NCBI GenBank assembly: GCA_023393525.1
Contig: JAEWKZ010000013.1
Location: 60,291 to 124,290, forward strand
Origin: Pseudomonadota bacterium
GTDB taxonomy: Bacteria; Desulfobacterota; Desulfovibrionia; Desulfovibrionales; Desulfomicrobiaceae
Length of the DNA: 64,000 nucleotides
Reading direction: 5' to 3'
The notes beneath the pieces are model-generated. The model saw only the letters and a list, made by a program, of their open reading frames with translations, was not told the DNA's origin and did not search any database. This document shows, in pieces, positions 54,201-57,716 of the stretch. Numbering within the stretch: the first letter of the stretch is position 1; each line of letters opens with the position of its first letter. Made by a program: the position numbers and the translations under genes.

Positions 54201-54496
54201 ACGAGAACCATTTCCGTGGAGCTATGGAGCTCGGGGCTTTCCTGCCCGGGGCTGTCCGTGGCCGATGTGTCGTCGGAAGCGACGACGGCGGGGTCCTGGG
54301 TCTGGACCAGGGGCTGCTCGATGGCCACCGTGGCGTCCTGTCCATGAGGGCCGGGATCGGGATTTTCCATGCCCAGATCCGCCGAAAGCAGGATGCGCGG
54401 CTCCAGGGTTTCAAACCGCATCTTTCGGCGGGGTTCGACCGCAGAAACGGAGCCACGCCTCATGGCGGCGAATCTTTCGCGCAAAGTCTTCAGCAT
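33218..54496 (-). CDS. Giant LEPR-XLL / DUF4347 repeat surface protein with RTX-like C-terminal region
   Basis: 7092 residues in one uninterrupted frame. N-terminus: basic region, then the LEPR-XLL motif FETLEPRILLSAD (28-40) in place of a normal signal peptide. DUF4347 spans about 95-265, with VAHG (His156) and YGC (Cys199). Next come about eight SWxxDGFxAGQ repeats, then thousands of residues of Ala/Gly/Val/Thr-rich beta-helix-type repeats, including five long super-repeats; six YYVxxVDxTTI repeats; and RTX-like glycine-aspartate nonapeptides (GNDILIGGGGGD, GGPGNDFMFGG). The tail has a hydrophobic GAVAGLTCLGAL followed by basic residues. Probably a secreted adhesin or matrix protein. ATG 54496 lies 7 bases after GGAGGG; an earlier TTG is rejected. 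Only about ten Cys. Confidence 0.92.
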   Translation of the reverse strand: MLKTLRERFAAMRRGSVSAVEPRRKMRFETLEPRILLSADLGMENPDPGPHGQDATVAIEQPLVQTQDPAVVASDDTSATDSPGQESPELHSSTEMVLVDPSVGDYHSLLESLRSSSDNLTQYEVHVLDASRDGFEQISSLLRDREGIDALHLVAHGDDGNLRLGTTILSGDNLSLYSDELRSWNTALSDSGDILLYGCGIAAGPEGVEFVRELATLTGADVAASTDATGGAGLGGDWDLEYAAGAIESATLFADQNDYGWLLQDRHVTGTDSSDTFTLDLAGLTLTGGGASLSLNTTDNYFLNGAGGSDTLMIVCGTGEDTISLSSTGITFNGTTYNFRIGGMTSVESVIVTPGDQSEDVVSVSSLDMDGSLTLLASQGTVAIAAGAVMTCDTGIFITAPTITIADGAVLTTAEDIRLIASAGVEVTWLTATPVFNYQKAEASIDIGAATLNADNVLIHADATTIKKFELVVDENALSNFVDRLVNGLLPANTSLAFTDSGGAAADAITRGDGGSWISDGFSAGQLIRISGTTSNDGIYRIDSLTADTLTLGAEYALVNETTAMASVASAVALSGELQLAFNNIDSAADTIVRAVGTWASDGFVAGQYISVTGSADNDGIYRIASISGAVITLESGYELTQEIQTEASTSVASLIGMTAADQLTLATSGGVSTIVRDSGSWIREGFQAGQSIEISGSTATVTLSGDFHFRDNGAAADTIERVDGLDWEDGGFQAGQYISVAGANAGVYQIAAVEGAVLTLTDADSLAAMDSQAAVITAVTTMVGAPSLTFAAATAEQGAMVSRDTGSWVEDGFSAGMTVAVGGSASNDGVYRIAYLDDLNLILEEGAVLTDEAPEDGVTQNITVLSPRSGVNNGNFQIQSVSADGRTLTLTDTFVLLAETGNGFTVTADPVSAADIPIAIVDQSQGMTGSPALYFVNKGVLAGAGSLTFTDNGITQDTISRDTGSWVTDGFAVGQEITVTGSAANDGDYVIADIIDGGKTLRLVSGQELTNETMPCEDVSVITDTADTITRATGSWTGDGFAAGQYIAVSDTDSNDGTYLIAAVSADGRTLTLDGVYTLNGEITDSASVARITSALNSSGGQLTAGDVADQLLGQVDGVGLFNTISYVAQVLLAQATSTITLGATINAAGNVVIEAESLANTTLKTPSLIFGVSVGSSTASASAIVENGAVITAGGDFSLTTTVDNTLSVTSAAMKGIQKTIAQKVLHIPSGPGLFVAVGVADSNNMAAVDSGAVIEADSAAVRAETTNSFSTAAKSVVITPQKNMGEAIGVAVATYSSDTSAHIGGTVTAAVGGVSVAAESVNVVDRVSAASAVKAKPPLAGRMMGAVTKKLAGTKDPKAGFSQFSMAASVAVAVSSNNAKASIADGAVVTAAGDVVVTARAEDNFKVISTAAAKLNAAVSIAGAVAVTDYTNTADARIGAGATVISGGGVSVTADAVVPSQFKVVSDFITLMTWFADLDQNITAPSIDFNLPSIDSSTGTIDFAASQDTLTQLSTYSSQTLAELLEPVQLLVGYLKVVPTSIATTFVQASSASKTEKDKKTGLVKDPNAIGKFSASGIVNVQSVDNAASAVIGAGAVVSGDTVAVDAAASMDTISIAGMKLGKIQDVIALLKKGGAAGNESSGSGAGGTYNGQTFVNRATALVDDGAVVTATAGDITVGATVDDWMLNIAQAGGSAEKFGVSGAFAWNNATHEAVAHVEDTATLVATGDVDISASTSYQNITISGAIQKGGTASVGAAVVLNQVTNTTEAFVGDTSSSAEPAVSGTPVLSFAGYAITRSGGNWTTDGFRVGQLIQISGTAGNNGLYRIVSISADGKTLTLDAALAAETTAAAGVSALGSITSGGAVRLDARSDELLVTVTVAASQSSGGTKTEETGSSAEDPLDGESLPNLFGEEPTNVKQVAGIAISGGASVNTVSDVTRAYVSDGVHLDAAGDLTITADNQALLVSVSAALGLDMSKADGGAALAGSFAYQDLDRDVKAYAQDAVISARNVSTVASSDDLVVSVSAGGGGSKKGKLSVAGSADLVLVDSDVQAGLWADTSLDAGGDVTIDASGKLLDVSVAGAVSYSGGASGVGGFGAAADAVALAQTVKAFIGDNAVVDAAGDISITASQDTDIISVAACGAVTKGKIGMTGSASIQVVTNVVEAYIGADAVVTTPASLLLDADDSLFVVSVAGAVAYGNTAGFGASGAVGVIDQTTRASIGDGATVSAQGHGDGVSGGNGLSANGIVIDAGTSDTIFRIAGGGGVSSKTVGGAFSASTDTMDIDTLAYIGDGAVINATTAGAAASQAVRLRAEDSLFKVGVAGSLGVSKAVGIGIAADVEVIGRRTRAYIGSDSTVNAMDDVALQADTNGKIFSFAAGLGIGSDTAGVAGSAAVVTTTDVTRSSIGSGSTVSVGGDVALHAASDTLLVGGAGVFAVGGKAGVGLTNVTVVRSDTVETEISGATVTAGGAVGLESGARSSVVNLAIGGAASSEFAAGAGIGVNTETTTVYAGISGNATVTAGGDVTVQALNDRSVDTVAIGGSGGGSYAGAAGVAANAVTNRVTAEIAASTVKAGMNADGSMSNAAADVTLLAQSSSGIRALALGVSGAGTGALSIAALGNVVTNTIGTDITGSTVAAGGDVTLTARELAPFSIPDWIVPAEAVADLSAALDGSPVQLDANILAMNVSVAGSGKVAVSGLLTGNVIVNDISSQISASTVTAGRDTVSGTILNTSADVILTTLTDSAILALSVGVGASGQVAVQATGFGNVITGGVESIITSASTVKSGGLVALSAEDQSHITSVGLSVAASGSAAVSAIIGANVITNTVDALISGSTVTSGSTLALAARSASTIFSFAGGVAASGSTAVQVTMAGNVVTNTTRAAIMAGASASEVDAVGSVTLSATDASIVDAIAFGVAGSGGVAVGVGMAANVITNSTHAAVGGSSLDTGSTLALTAQSTEIIRALALGIAGSGSAAVQVTALGNAIINSVASTISGSTVSAAEDIVLTARDLAPSVLTPWNLGSEKNEDDVDAALSGSPIDLDANILALNIGVAASGSVAVNAVLTGNDITGSVETAITGSTVTSTTGDIVLDSDAGSGIISMTVGVAGSGAVAVNATGFGNVIDNSVTSTISGTSTVKADGLVDLSATDQSRISSLGVSVAGSGAVAVGALIAANVITNTVVAEISGSTVTSGGTLGLAATSASNILSLAGGVAASGTVGVLVSLTGNVITCTTSALVSGSTLDVGGAMSIGATNSSVIDALSFGVAAGTVGVGVAFSANVIVTTTEALISGSTVTNAASLEVSAESSAIIRSLAINVGAGAVGVNVNVLGNALTSNVLATVEDSTVTANGDIVISALDQAPGIIPDWIIPTQYQGDLTSILDDTPIDLDANILSATINVGAGAVGVNVALVGNLVVSTTEARIDNSTVTSTTGKVELDSASSSGITSLNVGVAGGAVAVDVVGYGNDITSTVKSTVEDNSVIDAGTAVAITAENSASIRALGIGVAGGAVGVGVMAAGNLIVGTVVATVDASEVTSGTTLDITALSDAKIMALTGGVAAGGVGVHVAFSGNIITGFTTAEAVSGSELHADGAMTIQAQNSSVIDALSFGVAAGGVGVGVALSANVIVNSTEAQISGSTITGDSSLSVLSESSSVIRALALNVGAGGVAVNVGVLGNLVTSDVRSAITDSTVTTDGDISVSAQDLAPSIIPAWIVPAQYQTDLNASLAGSPAGLDANILAVNVSVAGGGVAASGALTGNAITNTVQAQIDDAGVTSSAGSVALDASSSSGITALTAGVGVAGNVALNITGFGNAIVNTVDASISEGSNVAAHATASLSATDSSSITSIGLGLAGSGGAAINGTVGYNLIANSITAEVSGSSLTSTGAASLLAASEADILSFVGGVAGSGLAAAQLSLTVNEIENTISASIVNDDAGASTVTAGSLSLSATDASTIDSVAMGLSAAGFAAGGAAASKNLIANEVSATISGSEVTATGAVSLVAESSDIIRSYAIGVAGSGLGAANASLTLNDLGNTVTARVKDSTVTAGGNISLSASETAPLVVPDFNSAIAAPAGMVSALTSALNGNEVNPNANIVSFAGSISVGGVAALGAAVADNAIHGTVTAEIVDSTVASTGGSVTVSAASDAAIASLAAGFGASAGVAANASAVRNTLTSTIQAGIQGESTVFGDGNVTVDASDTAAIDALAFSLAGGYAAVGGAVVVNTVADTVLAFIDGTSASHKAAVTAADTLFVTVTSDYTVSGLSLGATVGVAAAGGSVVSNSIGGTTSAYIGDFADIGAAVGNVSISAQTTVDVSSSAYGLSGGILAGSVNSADASVNTVVDAHIGDADVHVVGAVGVAAGAAITAETDAFGLAVGGLAIGASLSDIEIGSEISAYVEGDADITAASLAVQSSADASADAYANASGGGVLAGNGADVDAVVTPVIQAFVEDGAVIAVSGLLSVTSASKGKAKAKGAGLTAGLAGIGVVLTNAQLSPDVTASIGATTTVTAGGIAVKALHNVDVNGAELANTGATALVGATAGGLASGQGCSATATASAAVTAGVGSGATLTAGGDIDLSALSANRAISDGDGASYGGAAASVISSTAFVDGLTHATMDGTVAGASNLNVTAGTVDTASSSAKASTGGVVSGSGSSAAATVSPDVHAGIGGNVSVDNDVDVDAHALSTARASATGKSLVSGLTVGTSSASGRNTSGVSASIDADAVTGGGDISIRSALNDDGRAGLDVYASGSHGDTFALVGATGTKASGAMNTTVTASLAGSSRLTAGGDVDIVSDSANTARVVADANAGGILAFGATFADTSMTTNTLTMIGAGATIVAGGNGDIRSDASQTILSFVQGGAGKTTSAVLSEAFENLISGNISGFFSSISTPSLTAAGASYLTVNLDSLAKTAVGNGASLTYAGDLDIKALSDTAIGATALMKSGGLVGPYALAVTDIRGDADAVVEIGGGAEVSANNLTISADNTIDVGPYTGQSVLADAKAESDLAGAFGTAISRVDIGTSSDKSVADVHIGVDALIKADGTLSITAVNHSDNGALQSRSKANADTGTFVATATASAEGSLHADATVRIDISLTAERGLYATNVNVDSRSLLSMLRGPEAEAAGFITHVDKVISYVTDTIVKYLPWPLNHIVDAISYVIREVISWVTWFEFSEANTHTAGLTSSTNSILLNASVHVGYGASKKLVINEDGSINPISTVNAVIAGGKAEVEDIQDIPLGRLSVYAPNGSIAGTATIFLNNGVGTVLLENFSENDLVIGKVDLVNDGANDAQLSIVGAYANTFSMNIGEALSELRVLNHSTGDIELTDLIDNRPGGTSLVNDGGGILVKGEDVLVQTKNLTLATPQGDIASAGARLQVELYQRNDEHPEFRIAADGDAYVDLKGMLYLQTGTEEVPFTAFARELSVNGLADLKFIDGGKQTYGVSEDTVVTLSLDSSSLDVDLAPTTGPDGHSVVTGSFTPTVDVSFDPDAVVVSTPFTVAGAGTIISFDSAHGFAYGGRYVYDTGSGTEISGLIDGAVYYVGVLSPTTIVLARSMGEIDGATFGKGDIEAAANTVDLGYAHNFTSGERVTWSTVGGATVIPGLVNGAVYYVTRVDTTTIRLAKSFEEAQGSTFISGYNAGGGGGSAAGSVDAAADTITLGYKHNFITGDTVVYSSGGAQAIGGLTSGETYHVIKVDDTTIKLASTLAHAQSGTAVNLSLPTANGNSHSIRLDIGVTGLDAGDEYTVRLAYDQASAAGEAQRLVCADTIRFASDHGFVTGEEVVYNAEGGAIGELIDGQRYFVVVLDATTIQLALTAEDAASGDVLSIDPSAGTGSGHSLSSATVIRLDGVSYFETGQAVVYNGGGTDIGGLVSGQTYYVANVPGDSSGIRLALTRADALAGNVVAVDVHDAAGETGHSFGLYFDATAVDGDSETIDFAHAHDLRMGQAITYVNNSGGAAVGDLVSGTTYYVAVVDSTTIKLASSEEAALSMFATVNVEYAKQDLGVGTGPAISVFQESTGGVVTSSTTTITLNTNPANPTTAQELVDAVNASAEAAPLIDAGLTGLGSMVVSNKYFGGTLSLSALGAASESGSYTFNDLTLSGEEALSGTFVIGDGSGAGTLVIDGSNNNIELAGELDYGSGSVSIETQGNITSTGAAQLLRSGDITLVSSAGGVGDDVRSINVEQTGGELDAFAGTSVYISAGTGDIRVGEIEAIQNVTLTASGSLTQGDGDVHENRIIGVALDLAVGGGIGAEGVAMAIDSDVLTVLAGADVHLHEILGDLNVDRVVSANGLVSLSADGSILETAMDDLADISGRSVVLVSDTGSVGTAGDVLDIDTDAESEGLFEAGAATGVFVRETSGGLRVAGVRTTAGDIDLLLPDTVAEGEDLTILGDIEAAVGGLTINAGDDVTLQTDASITVSGLVVMNGDSGDADEAGTVINLRGTIVGSSVEVNGGGGDDRVTLAGAVVQTTVRTGDGDDEIAVAGNADATGSTGGALSGVTAELRVYGGAHDGGDTLILDDSANTGVGGGTIDGAGISGFGMTGSFHYQEIENLDLIFGSGDNTINILSTPAGQTTMLTGTDGNDTFNISSDAPANQGVLDGIRGDLIIDGGGGVNTLNVSDRGNTSGRTGVVITDHDITGMTGDAGGAGVIGFEADDDFSGGINILFGGGADDALVQSVLPGSTLTLRMGGGVDSLTATDTDPQDDGLLLAFGEGGADSLDASQWRSGLILFGDGGAATFGGLKTTSGILSVESTASSSNGDDILVGGFGNDILIGGGGGDVMRGGEGGDILIGDAGRVAFRSGVPSQAETMMRFSSIGGADSLTGGPGNDFMFGGTGSDTFYGNLSEDVIVGEYGIVRLDNGNVEELIASGDLISATMIELYTAADISVTPRAGIAEQGPVVTPEPAPDALEIEQVRSESSYSRRVSHHGGQSVPAAQAQPGQDAAPADAPDREHGGAAEESAGLRPAVFGPRPTGGEASAPERGETFFAARDDAGSMGLQGAVAGLTCLGALSTRGRGEKRRLASEELERFARPTGRSWSWDGERLQGGEKTDSSPARLVTISGFKVEKKRRAEDA
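33890..34700 (-). repeat. RTX-like calcium-binding repeat region of the giant protein
   Basis: Glycine-aspartate nonapeptide-like units (GTDGNDTFNIS, GGFGNDILIGGGGGDVM, GGEGGDILIGD, GGPGNDFMFGG, GTGSDTFYGN) near the C-terminus. RTX repeats bind Ca2+ outside the cell and fold there, which is typical of type I secretion clients. Bounds approximate. Confidence 0.8.
36480..37990 (-). repeat. Six tandem YYVxxVDxTTI repeats in the giant protein
   Basis: Six units of roughly 60-80 residues share VVYxxGGxxIGGLxxGxxYYV followed by a short linker and TTIxLAxS. Examples: GLVNGAVYYVTRVDTTTIRL, GLTSGETYHVIKVDDTTIKL, DLVSGTTYYVAVVDSTTIKL. Probably small beta modules. Bounds approximate. Confidence 0.8.
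42000..46560 (-). repeat. Five ~1.05-kb super-repeats in the giant gene
   Basis: A landmark block (AP..IPDWIVPA...L...L.GSP..LDANILA) recurs five times, with the LDANIL-type codons near 46430, 45335, 44295, 43255 and 42190. Each super-repeat of about 350 residues is built of shorter units of about 70 residues (pattern GNVITNTVxAxISGSTVTSGxTLxLxAxSxSxI). The fifth copy is the most diverged (NPNANIVSF). Confidence 0.85.
51230..52960 (-). repeat. SWxxDGFxAGQ repeats in the N-terminal part of the giant protein
   Basis: About eight units, some partial, with pattern GSWxxDGFxAGQxIxVSGSxxNDGxYxIxxVxxxxLTL. Examples: GSWVTDGFAVGQEITVTG, GSWTGDGFAAGQYIAVSD. One further isolated copy (NWTTDGFRVGQLIQISG) lies near 48950-49120, inserted among the long beta-helix repeats. 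Confidence 0.8.
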
Positions 54497-54533
54497 TCCC
54501 ATACCCTCCAAGTGGTCGGCAGCGCGTACGAGC

Positions 54534-55904
54534 CTATTTCACAAGCCAGTTTTCCAGATCCAGCAAATCCTGTTCGGTCAGGGTGCCGACAGCTTGCTTG
54601 AGCCGCAGGCTGTTGAGGATGTAATCGTAGCGCGCCTGGGCATGGTCGATGCTGACCAACGCCAGGTCGCGTTCGGCGTCAAGGACGCCGAGGCTGGTGA
54701 ACAATCCGGACAGGTACCCTTCCTGCTTGGCTTCGAGGGCCAATCTGTTGGCGTCGAGGGATTGCGCCAGCGCATCCACCCTCTTCAGTGAACTGTCGAC
54801 GCCGAGAAAGGCCGAGCGGGTCTTGCGCTCAACCGACCGGGACTGCTTGACCAGGTCCTGCCGGGCGATGCCGACCTCGTGCCGCGCGGAGCGGGCCTTG
54901 GAGGCGACTTCCCCGCCCTGATACAGGGGCAGGTTGAACTGCACGCCGATCTTGTACGTCTCGACCTCGCTGCTTCCGCCGAAAAGCGAATCCTCGGTGT
55001 CCTCGTTGTCGAAGAAACTGACCAGGTCCAGCGTGGGGTAATGGGCGGCGTTCTGACGCTTCACCTCAAGTTCGGCCACTTCCACGGCCTTCTTGCTCAG
55101 CTCGATGGCCGGGTTGCCTTCGAGAGCTCCGGCCAGCCAGGAATCAAGGGTCGGCGGCTCGGGCCTCTTCAGCTCGATGTTCGGTGCCAGAGGGATGAGA
55201 TCGTCCACGGGCGCGCCGGTCACTTCGCTCAAGGCTTGCAGGGCGTCATCAAGGCTGTTGCGCGCCTCGATAGTCAAGGCCTCGGTGGCCGCCAGGCGCG
55301 CCTTGGCGTCGTAGAGATCGGTGATGGGAATGAGGCCCATGTCCGAACGGCCCTGGGCCAGCTCGAAATGTTTCTCGACGGCGGCCTGCTCGACAAGGGC
55401 GTAGTCGAGGCGATCCTTTGCGGCCAGCGCCTGGAAATAAAGGTCCGAGACCCGGGTGATCAGCTCCTGCCCGGCCAGGACGAACTCCATCTCCGAGCGG
55501 ACGCGCACGACCTCGGCCTGCGTCCACCCGACATAGGACGCCCAGTTGAACAAAGGCTGGGTCAGGGTGACGCCGTAGACGGTCGTTCCGTACTCGGAAT
55601 TGCCCGAGGCGTAGACCTCGTTGTCGCTGCTGACGATGTCCTGACTCTTGTGCATGTAGCTGCCCGTGGCCATGACCGTCGGAAGCATGGCGGCCAGGGC
55701 CTGCCGCTTTCCTTCCTGGGCGACATAGGTCCGGAATTGGTAGCTTTGAAATACTGGATCATTCTGAACGGCAAGCCTGTACGTTTCCAAGAGACCTGTA
55801 GCTGCGGCAGGCGTTGAAAGGGAAAGGAAAGCAACTGACATGAACAAAACCACAATGCAATGACATCGAAAATCTGCATGCAAAAGCGAAAAAACCCCCT
55901 TCAT
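54534..55904 (-). CDS. TolC-family outer-membrane channel protein
   Basis: 456 residues. Signal region with a hydrophobic stretch (IVVLFMSVAFLSLSTPAAA, cleavage near residue 35), then two homologous TolC halves. Seen: LLETYRLAVQNDPVFQSYQ, GVTLTQPLFNWASYVG, FQALAAKDRLDYALVEQ, GLIPITDLYDAKARL for half 1, and IGVQFNLPLYQGGEVASKAR, GYLSGLFTSLGVLDAERDL for half 2. Forms the trimeric outer-membrane exit duct for type I-like secretion. Strong GGAGGGAAGC ribosome site. First gene of the cassette, 37 bases before the giant gene, preceded by an AT-rich control region. Confidence 0.92.
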   Translation of the reverse strand: MKGVFSLLHADFRCHCIVVLFMSVAFLSLSTPAAATGLLETYRLAVQNDPVFQSYQFRTYVAQEGKRQALAAMLPTVMATGSYMHKSQDIVSSDNEVYASGNSEYGTTVYGVTLTQPLFNWASYVGWTQAEVVRVRSEMEFVLAGQELITRVSDLYFQALAAKDRLDYALVEQAAVEKHFELAQGRSDMGLIPITDLYDAKARLAATEALTIEARNSLDDALQALSEVTGAPVDDLIPLAPNIELKRPEPPTLDSWLAGALEGNPAIELSKKAVEVAELEVKRQNAAHYPTLDLVSFFDNEDTEDSLFGGSSEVETYKIGVQFNLPLYQGGEVASKARSARHEVGIARQDLVKQSRSVERKTRSAFLGVDSSLKRVDALAQSLDANRLALEAKQEGYLSGLFTSLGVLDAERDLALVSIDHAQARYDYILNSLRLKQAVGTLTEQDLLDLENWLVK

Positions 55905-56160
55905 TGCTTCCCTCCGTAATAAAATTCAAACACCTGTAATATATTGTTTTTAAAAAAAATCGAACAAAAGTAAAAAATGCATAAATGATTCTTGCCGGCA
56001 AAACAGTTATCAGCGAGTATTGCTTGAAATCAGTAATACTCATTGATACTAGGCATCCCTCAATCAATGCATGTAAAATTTATGCACTCGGAAGGAACCA
56101 AAACTTCTTAATAATACTACTAAGTAACAGGTTGTTGCAAGGATATTTATAGGTACGAAA
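55905..56160. promoter_or_regulatory. AT-rich control region upstream of the tolC-giant-protein operon
   Basis: No gene. AT-rich, with A/T tracts. A 13-bp inverted repeat ATCAGCGAGTATT (56009-56021) / AATACTCATTGAT (56035-56047) has 11 matched positions around a 13-base spacer. It is flanked by a wider inverted pair TGCATAAAT (55978-55986) / ATTTATGCA (56078-56086). Placement 105-180 bases before the tolC start suggests operators for the cassette. No confident -35/-10 pair was found. Confidence 0.45.
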
Positions 56161-56326
56161 GGCCATCGTTCTCCACTTTTCGCGCCCATGGACGCGATGC
56201 TGAAGATGAAGGCGCTTGTCACGGTACCCAGGTATTGCCATCATCGCGACGGGCATTTCACGACATCCGGTCGTACGCGCCATCACTGCGCGAAGTTTCG
56301 GACAAGCCCGGGCGTCATTGCCCTGA

Positions 56327-56545
56327 ACGCGCGTCCTGCAAGGCTTGTTCCGTGGCCCGGGTCTTCGCGTGAGAGACATTGCGCATGAGACCGACGTCAC
56401 GAAACGAACGGTTCAGCGCAGTGTTGCCGATCTGCGTTCCACTGGTTATCTTGAGAAATATCGAGATCGACCGGCGGTACCGGCATCCATTCTTCGCGGC
56501 TACGGCCTTCGGCGCCTGCCAAAGAGGCTTTGCCGCATTGAAAAC
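56327..56545 (+). pseudogene. Decayed winged helix-turn-helix regulator fragment
   Basis: The frame after a stop at 56324-56326 reads RGPGLRVRDIAHETDVTKR, then TVQRSVADLRSTGYLEKYRD. This is the DNA-binding core of small MarR-like winged-helix regulators of the LRxRDIAxxxxITxRxVQRIVADLxxAGYL type. About position 56470 the homology (RRYRHPFF) moves to another frame, and no credible N-terminus exists. Interpreted as a broken gene. It lies directly upstream of the DUF533 gene; region 56160-56326 shows nothing else. Confidence 0.55.
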
Positions 56546-56586
56546 ATTTTTGAATTTTCGAAACGGAAAACGACAGGAGTCCAGCC

Positions 56587-57267
56587 ATGAGCATCATGAA
56601 ACTGCTTGATCAAATGTTGCAGTCTGGTCAGGGGGCATTGCAAAACACGGGCACCAGGGGGCCGGCGCAGGCTCAAGCCAACCCCCTGGGCGCGCTGCTC
56701 ACGGGTGCGGGAGGCGGCGCATTGGCTGCCGGGACGATCGGCGTGCTCATGGGCAGCAAAAAGGCGCGAAAAATCGGAGGATCGGCGCTAAAATACGGAG
56801 GTCTGGCGGCGCTTGGCCTTGTGGCCTACAAGGCCTTCAACACGTGGCAGCAGAACAGCTCCGTCCCGGTCCAGGCATCCCAACCCCGAACGGTTGACAG
56901 GATTCCTGCACCAGAAGCCGAATTTCATGGAAAGGCGGTTCTTCGAGCGATCATCGCAGCCGCAAAAGCGGACGGGCACATTGATGATCGCGAACGGCAG
57001 TTGATCGACCAGAGCATCGCCCAGTTGACGGATGACCGGGACGTTCAGCTCTTTGTTGACCAGGAATTGCGCAAGCCCATGGACCCCGCTGAAATCGCGG
57101 CTTCGGCCACAACGCCGGAAATCGCAGCTGAAATGTACCTGGCCAGCCTGCTGATGGTGGATGAGGAAAATTTCATGGAGCGCGCCTACCTGGACGAACT
57201 GGCACGCCAGTTGAAACTCGATCCGTCCTTCAAGGCGGAACTGGAGCGTCAGGCCAGGCAGGCATAG
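56587..57267 (+). CDS. YebE-like DUF533 / TerB-fold inner-membrane protein
   Basis: 226 residues (E. coli YebE is about 220). Gly/Ala-rich N-terminal region with a hydrophobic segment (LLTGAGGGALAAGTIGVLMG), a short GSALKYGGLAALGLVAYKAF helix, a linker, then a TerB-like all-helical domain from about residue 115 (AVLRAIIAAAKADGHIDDRE, acidic metal-type loop). Function is unknown in the family, often linked to envelope stress. Start supported by AGGAG 8 bases upstream. Confidence 0.85.
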   Translation: MSIMKLLDQMLQSGQGALQNTGTRGPAQAQANPLGALLTGAGGGALAAGTIGVLMGSKKARKIGGSALKYGGLAALGLVAYKAFNTWQQNSSVPVQASQPRTVDRIPAPEAEFHGKAVLRAIIAAAKADGHIDDRERQLIDQSIAQLTDDRDVQLFVDQELRKPMDPAEIAASATTPEIAAEMYLASLLMVDEENFMERAYLDELARQLKLDPSFKAELERQARQA

Positions 57268-57507
57268 TTTTCTTGTTCCTCCGACTGAAGCGTGCTTTTG
57301 GCACGCGAAAGGACACGGACTTCGTCATCGCCGGTCCCATCACCCTGTGGTCTATCCTGAAAAGATTCCAGACGGACTTTCCGCACCCGGGTCGACAATC
57401 GGCAGACGCCCAACTCTCGGAGACCGCATGCATAAGGCAATCTGATCGGACTGGGCATCGGCCTTGTCGCGGTTTGCCCTGTTGGGAGTTCTTTCCGACT
57501 TTGGGGC

Positions 57508-57536
57508 TTGCATGAACGCAAAGAGCGGGCTATAAA
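57508..57536 (+). promoter_or_regulatory. Sigma70-like promoter upstream of the rnk attenuator
   Basis: TTGCAT (57508-57513), exactly 17 bases, then TATAAA (57531-57536). Predicted start near 57543, so the hairpin at 57566 would fall in the first 60 bases of the transcript. The 300 bases between the DUF533 stop and this promoter show no gene. Confidence 0.55.
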
Positions 57537-57565
57537 AAAATTTGTTTCGAAATTGGCGATACGAG

Positions 57566-57604
57566 GGAAGCATTCCGGAATGGCGGAATGCTTCCTGTTT
57601 TTTT
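57566..57604 (+). terminator. Strong intrinsic terminator upstream of the leader peptide
   Basis: GGAAGCATTCCG (57566-57577) and CGGAATGCTTCC (57584-57595) form a perfect 12-bp stem with a 6-base loop, followed by TGTTTTTTT. Transcripts from the 57508 promoter that stop here would be about 60 nt long, a possible small RNA; readthrough would enter the leader ORF. Confidence 0.85.
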
Positions 57605-57646
57605 GTACCGAACAAACCCGAAAGGCATTTTTCTTCAGGAGCAGTC

Positions 57647-57715
57647 ATGTCCCAGCGTATCAAAGTGAACCGCGCAGCCGAATCCGTTGTGCTGCGTCGC
57701 CCTGTGGACAGCTGA
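57647..57715 (+). CDS. 22-residue leader peptide upstream of rnk
   Basis: A very short frame with a clear AGGAG ribosome site 6 bases before ATG. It starts MSQRIKVN and ends LRRPVDS. Arg-Arg-Pro codons lie just before the stop. The stop (57713-57715) is one base upstream of the antiterminator arm, as in translation-controlled attenuators. It could instead be a small functional peptide. Confidence 0.55.
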   Translation: MSQRIKVNRAAESVVLRRPVDS

Positions 57716-57716
57716 C

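Noticed and set aside
54497..54511. TTG start five codons upstream of the giant gene ATG
   Set aside because: That TTG overlaps the ribosome site GGAGGG itself. ATG 54496 lies 7 bases after it.
57273..57515. 80-codon frame after the DUF533 gene
   Set aside because: Starts at a non-ATG-like context without ribosome site, unremarkable translation, and runs into the promoter at 57508.
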